DNA of 23,742 nt from Oehlia diaphana (taxonomy: Eukaryota; Glomeromycota; Glomeromycetes; Glomerales; Glomeraceae): assembly GCA_003833135.1 (NCBI GenBank), contig QZLH01000022.1:85543-109284 (forward strand). Direction: 5' to 3'. The translations under genes were made by a program, and so were the position numbers. Of the stretch, positions 17,984-23,742 are shown piece by piece (the first letter of the stretch is position 1; every line of letters starts with the position of its first letter). The notes under the pieces were generated by a model. That model did no database searches. It saw nothing but the letters and a program-made list of their open reading frames with translations, and was not told the origin of the DNA.

Positions 17984-20719
17984 TTAAATCACAAGTTCCA
18001 AATATTCAGATTTATTATCTGAAATATCAGTACATATTAAATATTCAGAACTATCACTATCTATAATTTCAGAAAGTTTGCGACTTCTATAACATGCTTG
18101 TGGATGAGATTGTATAATAGGAGTATGTGCTTGTTTTTGTACTAAAACTTTATTTGCATTTATAAATTCAAACATATCATCTTCTAATTGATTATCAATA
18201 TTAAGTACTTCAAAGTTAGAATTTTCATCCCTGTTTAAATTATAATGTTTATTAATACATCTAATCCATTCAGATATAATATTTTCAAGCATTATTATAG
18301 TTGGTCTATTGGAAGGATTTGAATCCCAACATCTTTTCATTAAATCTATATAACATTTTGGAGTATTTTCTATAATTTCAGGACGTTCTCCATCACAAAT
18401 ACTTAAAACAAGATTATGATCATGTGCTTCATATTTAAATGGAGGAATACCTGATGTAAATTCCCACATTATCATTGAAAAACTATAAATATCACTTGCT
18501 TGAGTATAGGGATTATTTCTTAATATTTCAGGCGCCATGTAAGGCAAAACTCCATAAATTTCATTAATTCCATTATCAGAATCTTGTATATTATTTATAG
18601 GTTTACATAATCCTAAATCAATAATAAATATTTCATTGTAATTATCTGACATCAAAATATTTTTATCATGTAAATCACCATGAGTTAAACCTGATTCATG
18701 AATTACTTTTAATCCTAATATAATATTTTTTAATAATTGTAACTTATCTTGCCACTTAAATTTATTTATATCAGTTAAACATCTTCTTAAACTTCCTTTT
18801 TTTGCATAACTCATTACAATTATATAATTTAAACTAACTGGATCTTGGGTAAATCCAAAGATCTGTGTAAGTTTTGAAAATGATTTTTTCTGACAATCAT
18901 AATGATATTTCCACTATATAATAATAAAAAATTATTAATTTTTTGCAAAAATAAAAAAAAAAACAACTATTTAATATACCTCATCCAGAAATTTATTGTC
19001 TAAACTTGATGAATTATTAAGGATTTTAAGAATGATTTCATAATCTGCTTGCCTATTCCATTGTTGTTTGTCAAAATTCCAACTATAAATAGGTCCATCT
19101 GACCAGATAGCCTTATGAATTTCACTAAATCCTCCTTTATCATAATAAATAATATTTGATAATTTATTATATGGTATCCACTCTAAAATTTCATAACTAT
19201 TTCTGGCTTTTAGTTGTGCTTCTTTAATGAATTTATAAATAAATTTATTTTTACAAGTCCACTTTGAAAAATCTTGTTGCAATCGTTTAATATTACATTG
19301 TTGACACCACTGGTAATCATCAATATATGGTTGTTTACATTCATTACATAATTCAACTTCAATTTCAGAACTTAGTATTTCATTACTTTCTTTTGCCTTT
19401 TGATACCAATAAAAGGCTTTTTCTAAATTTTTTTCTGTTCCTTGTCCATTTTCATAAAATACACTTAAACTAAACATTGCTTCTTTATAACCACTTTCTG
19501 CTGCTTTTTGAAACCAATAAAAGGCTTTTTCTAAATTTTTTTCTGTTATTTCATCTGCATAATATATTGCTAAGTTAAACATTGCTTCTACATGATCATT
19601 TTCTGCTGCTTTTTGATACCAATAAAAAGCTTTTTCTAAATTTATTTCTGTTCCTTCTCCACTTTCATAGTAATTATAAGCTAAATTAAACATTGCTTCT
19701 ACATGACCATCTTCTGCTGCTTTTTGATTCCAATAAAATGCTTTTTCTTTATTCTTTTCTATTCCTTTTCCTGTGTTATAAAAATCAGCTAAAATAGCCA
19801 TTGCTTCTCTATAACCATTTTCTGCTGCTTTTTGATACCAATAAAAGGCTTTTTCCAAACTCTTTTCTGTTCCTTCTCTATTTTCATAATTATAAGCTAA
19901 ATTAAACATTGCTTCTACATGACCATTTTCTGCTGCTTTTTGATACCAATAAAAAGCTTTTTCTAAATTCTTTTTTGTTCCTTTTCCACTTTCATAACAT
20001 AAGGCTAAACTAAATATTGCTATTTCATCACCATTTTCTACTGCTTTTTGATACCAATAAAAGGCTTTTTCTAAATTCTTTTCTGTTCCTTCTCCATTAT
20101 CATAATATATGGCCACATTAAACATTGCAACTGCATCACCATTTTCTGCTGCTTTTTGATACCAATAAAGAGCCTTTTCTAAATTTTTTTCTGTTCCATC
20201 TCCATTATCATAATACATGGCTAAAGTAAATATTGCTTCTTTATCACCATATTCTGCTAATTTTTTATACCAATAAAAGGCTTCTTCTAAATTCTTTTCT
20301 GTCCCTTCTCCATTCTCATAACATTTGGCTAAATTAAACATAGCATCTTCATGCCCATTTTTTGCTGCTTTTTGATACCAGTAAAAGGCTTTTTCTAAAT
20401 TCTGTTCTGCCCCTTCTCCATTATCATAGCATTTGGCTAATTTAAACATGGCTTCTTTAAAACCATTTTCTGCTGCTTTATGATACCAATGAAAGGCTTT
20501 TTCTAAATTTTTTTCTGTTTTTTTTCCATTGTGATAACATGTAGCTAAATTAAACATTGCTTTTTCATCCCTATTTTCTGCTAATTTTGCTAAAGAATTA
20601 ATACATTCTTTACACCATACTTTTTCAGTAAAAGGTTTATTGCAATATGAACAATTTTTAGTATTTACTGTAACAGTATCTTTGTTTAAAATATTTGGTT
20701 CACTAAATTCAGTTCCCAT
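17984..20719 (-). CDS. Sel1-repeat protein with C-terminal protein-kinase domain (two exons, 889 aa)
   Basis: Exon 1 is 20719-18980 (580 codons) and exon 2 is 18913-17984, joined in phase 0 across a 66-bp GTATAT..ATAG intron. The order is: CxxC..CxxC (Cys23, 26, 36, 39); 11 Sel1 repeats (residues 54-445, about 36 aa each, consensus AMFNLAxCYxNGEGTEKN); a second CxxC..CxxC (458, 461, 472, 475); kinase domain (about 520-800). Kinase landmarks are a glycine loop (KGGFSEIHKA, about 528-537), ATP-site Lys565, likely helix-C Glu580, catalytic loop HGDLHDKN (Asp660, Asn665), DLG at 679-681, APE at 707-709 and Arg783. HGD replaces HRD and DLG replaces DFG, but the catalytic residues are kept, so activity is likely. 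Sel1 repeats form helical solenoids that bind proteins, so this is probably a cytosolic signalling kinase with a large docking arm. The 94-residue tail is polar. The start at 20719 is the first Met of the frame, before the zinc module. Substrate unknown. Confidence 0.9.
18914..18979 (-). other. Intron of the Sel1-kinase gene
   Basis: 66 bp, GTATATT at the donor and TATAG at the acceptor, very AT-rich, phase 0. Without it the frame stops two codons after Glu580. With it the kinase N-lobe continues as WKYHYDCQKKSFSKLTQIFG, so the intron is well supported by the domain structure. Confidence 0.85.
19385..20560 (-). repeat. Coding tandem array of 11 Sel1 units (~108 bp each)
   Basis: Eleven consecutive units, nine of 36 codons and two of 37 and 35 (the last is partial). 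DNA identity between units is high by eye: the segment for EKAFYWYQKAAENG is nearly the same in most units. Units 9 and 10 carry a one-codon gain and loss. This fits recurrent duplication or conversion of units. Confidence 0.9.
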
Positions 20720-20780
20720 TTTGTTATTTTAGAAATTTATTTTACTGAAAAAATTATTATTTTAATTCGTTTATTGATCT

Positions 20781-20789
20781 TTTATAATA
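20781..20789 (-). promoter_or_regulatory. Possible TATA-like element of the Sel1-kinase gene
   Basis: TATTATAAA on the minus strand, about 62 bp upstream of the ATG at 20719. In AT-rich DNA such matches are common, so this is weak. Confidence 0.15.
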
Positions 20790-21180
20790 AATTCAGCAAG
20801 TTTACTAAAAAGGAATAAAGTTCATCAGGAGACTAAATGATGCAATTTTATGTGTAAATTTACTAATATTAGTGATACCTGCAAATTTACGCCCTTAATT
20901 ACGATCTACTCCTTAAAAAATTGTGTACGCATTTGTACGTGTGTATATCAGTAAGATGCGCGTACATTTATAATAAACTTTATTACAAATACAGTAAAAA
21001 GATATATATTTAATAACCGCAGCACAGCCGCAGTTCTGATCTTTTAATTTTTTTTTACTTTTTTACTTTTTATACTTTTTTAACATTCTTTCATCTCTCC
21101 CTTGTATTTTTTTCCTTTTCTTTTTTTTTCGTTTATAAATGGTATTTTATTATTATTTAATAACTAGAGAAGGTTGATAT

Positions 21181-21199
21181 GTGGCGACTGCGTCGCCAC
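21181..21199. repeat. Perfect hairpin, 8-bp arms
   Basis: GTGGCGAC-TGC-GTCGCCAC, GC-rich in AT-rich surroundings. It may be the tip of an interspersed palindromic repeat or a structural element. It is not followed by a T run in a way that suggests a bacterial terminator. Confidence 0.7.
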
Positions 21200-22670
21200 C
21201 AGTTATGATTTTTTACCTACACAATAATTAATTTACAGAAAGTAAATTAAAAAAAAAATTCACAGAATTGGCTTCTTAGATATACCATAATTTTATTTCA
21301 AACGAGTTTTGCTCATTTTTTTTAAAGAAAAAATCGATATTGTTAGACGAGCTCCGAACCAATTAGATCTGTAGAAAAAGACAATCGACAGTGTAATAAA
21401 TTAGTGACCAAATTATTACTAGCCCAAATTGTTAAAACTAAAAAAAGATTTGCAAACCTTTTTAACTAAACTAAGTTATAACCTTTTCATCCATTTGAGA
21501 TGACACATTAAGTTTTTACAAATTCGAATACAGAGATCTCAATAAAATTCGAGTGTTTTAAAACAATCCTTATTACTTAATATATTTTGCTGGCTCTGAC
21601 ATTTATTAATTAAATATTATCTGTTATTTATAATAGTAAATTTGTAAAAAAGAATATAAATATAATTATACTCTATAGGTTTCTTTTACCACGAAAAAAT
21701 TTACTGTCATTAACCTAAGCACAATTCATGTGATTGCGCAATTGTTGACGGCCTGGTAAAATTGTTTTGACGGACAAATAATACTACCATTAATTTTAGA
21801 GCAATAATACCATTCATTTCTGAAAAAATAATTCTCTGATTTTAACATCCATATTTTTACATAATTCATAAGTAGCTGGGTTCAAAATAAAATAAAATTT
21901 AATCGTTCTAAAATTTTTCAATAAAAAAATTCAGTCATTTTAATTTTAATTTAAATAAAATCCTTATAGTAAACAATAAATTTTATTAGTTAAAACTTAA
22001 AAGTAATTATTTTCATACATCATTTTTTTAATTATTATTTTATATTTTATTTTGAAAAAAAAAATACTAATTTTATTTTTACATGTTATTCATTTAAGAA
22101 CTTCAATTGATTTTTTAATTTTCACATTAATACATTTTCGTTTTTGTTTAAAAGAATTTTCATGTACATGTTTTATAAAGACTGCATAATTTATCATCTA
22201 TCCTCATTTTACATGAACGAATAATTACAGCAGTATTTGATAATAAAAAGTAACCATGATATACTATTTAAAAACAAAATTTATTCGTTAATGTATCATT
22301 TCAAATTTACATATTCTATTATTTTTATCATTTTTTTTTAAAAAAAAAAATTTCATTAAAAAATCATTTAGTTACAAATTTTTTTTTAAGTTGCATCCAC
22401 GCTACAATCGTTGCGTGTGGTGTTACAATCCATCCGCCATCCAAAGATATTATATGTTCACAAACTTCCAGTTTTAGTTAATATAGACGTCCAGATTTAC
22501 ATTAAAAATATATCGTATAAGTTATAAGACTATATGAATAATAAATTTTTGTCAAAATTTCACGTTAAAAAATCCGATTAGCCGTTTGAAATATTTAAAA
22601 TTTTAAAAATTTTATTAAATAATGGTGAAGATTTTCTTGGTTTATTACTTATCAAAGAAAAAATTCAACT

Positions 22671-22705
22671 ATGTTCAAGATTATTTCCATGTTCAAGATT
22701 ATTTA
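22671..22705 (+). repeat. 18-bp tandem duplication
   Basis: ATGTTCAAGATTATTTCC is followed directly by ATGTTCAAGATTATTTA. Two units, no coding frame. Confidence 0.8.
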
Positions 22706-22865
22706 ATCGAAAAACAAAAGAAGACCTAAAATAAAGAGAAGACCTATTAGGTGAAAATATTCTTGTTCCAAAGAAAAAATCAAGAATAAGAAGACCTAAT
22801 TAAAGAAAAAAATGAGACATATTTACATTATTTATGTTATATACTCACCCATCAAAAACGCTCGG

Positions 22866-22893
22866 GCATGTGATTTTTGAGCATGTGATTTTG
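22866..22893 (+). repeat. 15-bp tandem duplication
   Basis: GCATGTGATTTTTGA is followed by GCATGTGATTTTG. Two near-identical units. Confidence 0.7.
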
Positions 22894-22967
22894 TTCATAC
22901 GGCAATTCATAGGCGCCGTTTGTGGCAACTGATCTATTTAAATATTTATCGCGTATTATTTAAGCTA

Positions 22968-23150
22968 TTATTTAAGCTTTATTTTCGCGTCTACATTACC
23001 AAATACCAAGAATACGAATTTTTTTAAATAAAAAGTTGGCTTATTTTCTTTACAATAGCTATAATCTTTTAAAACAAAACTCGCAGAAAATATGAAACCT
23101 ATAGAAATACCAAGTAAGCAATAATACCAGTTAAATAAACTGAATTGCAA
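22968..23150 (-). CDS. Doubtful exon-like frame, 60 codons
   Basis: An open minus-strand frame starts just after an AACAG (a possible 3' splice site at 23155-23151) and ends at a TAA at 22968-22970. It has no ATG start (TTG at 23150). The translation has a hydrophobic segment (LFNWYYCLLGISIGFIFSAS) followed by a basic, Lys-rich tail, like a membrane-anchored terminus. No upstream exon was found. It may be chance. Confidence 0.12.
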   Translation of the reverse strand: MQFSLFNWYYCLLGISIGFIFSASFVLKDYSYCKENKPTFYLKKFVFLVFGNVDAKIKLK

Positions 23151-23339
23151 CTGTTATTTTGACGGCCTAATAAATGCTACCTTCTCTTCTAAAAGAGCAA
23201 AACTAGTCTGTATTATAAAGTAGCAAGGAAGTCATATAGTCCTATTAATAAATTAGGTAAATACGTTGAACATTATCAAAATAAGTGATCCATGCCATTA
23301 ACATGGAAGGGGCATACTGATAGCAGTCCAGTGTATGAA

Positions 23340-23742
23340 ATCTATTTGCGGAATTTGCGGAGCGCAACCTACTTTTAATTTCCGCAAATTATATATAATT
23401 ATAGTTTGCGCAAATTTGCAGATACAGTATTAGGTGCGCAAATTGGATTCGTTTTTGCGCAAATTGCATATGACTTTTTGTTGCGCATTGCGCCAGTGTT
23501 GGCCAGTCCTCAAATGACTCAAATTGACTGGTCACGTGTCATTTGTGTCATTTCAACTTTAAATGACAAATGGATAAAATTTTCACGTGATACACAGGCA
23601 ATCTCGATAAATCGGATCAGTTTGTTTCAGTAAAAATATCCGATATATCAAGACATCCGATATATCGAAAAAATCTCGCCAAACCGGATTTATATAAAAA
23701 TATATGAAAAATCCGAAATACCAAGAAATCACGTGATTTTTC
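23340..23742. repeat. Motif-dense repeat region at the window's right end
   Basis: TTTGCGCAAATT/GCGCAAATTG-type words recur between 23346 and 23500. CCAGTC and GACTGG form an inverted pair (23503-23508, 23526-23531). CACGTG occurs near 23533, 23584 and 23731. ATCCGATATATC occurs twice at 17-bp spacing (23638-23649, 23655-23666). The 75-codon frame over 23406-23633 starts with TTG and is made of this repeat. This looks like a mosaic of interspersed-repeat fragments. Confidence 0.5.

Larger units (their letters stand above)
20720..23339. other. Long intergenic region
   Basis: AT-rich throughout, with no supported gene. It contains a perfect hairpin (21181-21199), an 18-bp tandem duplication (22671-22705), three AGAAGACCTA motifs within 22715-22800, a 15-bp duplication (22866-22893) and a doubtful hydrophobic exon-like frame (22968-23150, minus). 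Confidence 0.5.

Noticed and set aside
23406..23633. 75-codon plus-strand frame
   Set aside because: It starts with TTG and consists of the GCGCAAATT-type repeat; no protein-like conservation.

Overview
The window looks like nuclear DNA of an arbuscular-mycorrhizal fungus (Glomeromycotina, Rhizophagus-like). This is inferred from strong A/T richness with long homopolymer runs, short spliceosomal introns (GTATAT..TAG, GTAAGT..CAG, about 60-120 bp), decayed DNA transposons, and a Sel1-repeat/protein-kinase gene of the kind that is greatly expanded in these fungi. Nothing bacterial is seen: no operons, Shine-Dalgarno sites or CRISPR array. No rRNA or tRNA gene was recognised.

Layout. 1-377 is homopolymer-rich low-complexity DNA. 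378-1388 holds one or two small plus-strand exons. The second (1175-1388) encodes a basic C-terminal module that is paralogous to the single-exon 93-aa protein at 7310-7591. 3120-4991 carries the remains of a minus-strand, helix-rich gene broken by stops and frameshifts. 4992-9461 is mostly AT-rich non-coding DNA with a possible membrane-anchor exon (5953-6107, minus) and weak small ORFs. 9462-11515 holds a doubtful hydrophobic ORF and a GC-richer unrecognised coding fragment. 11960-13714 is a mobile-DNA cluster: a 131-bp inverted-repeat element, then a Tc1/mariner-like element with perfect 29-bp terminal inverted repeats and TA target duplications. That element is interrupted by 625 N. The N run is flanked by two identical 34-bp sequences, so it is probably a false gap. 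13721-15113 is a multi-exon plus-strand gene with clear splice sites but a frame conflict and two in-frame stops. 17064-17812 is a FLYWCH/MULE transposase pseudogene.

The only confidently intact large gene is on the minus strand at 17984-20719. It has two exons and encodes 889 aa: a CxxC/CxxC module, 11 Sel1 repeats, a second CxxC/CxxC module and a complete protein-kinase domain. It is convergent with the MULE remnant.

20720-23742 is intergenic DNA with hairpins, short tandem duplications and a motif-dense repeat tail. The genes do not form a pathway. The picture is of a repeat-rich, fast-evolving region with one signalling gene, decayed gene families and two or more DNA-transposon remnants. 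The most novel-looking signal is the pair of small paralogous proteins sharing an RLPxQxTxxP(F/Y)xxxxFxGS motif.
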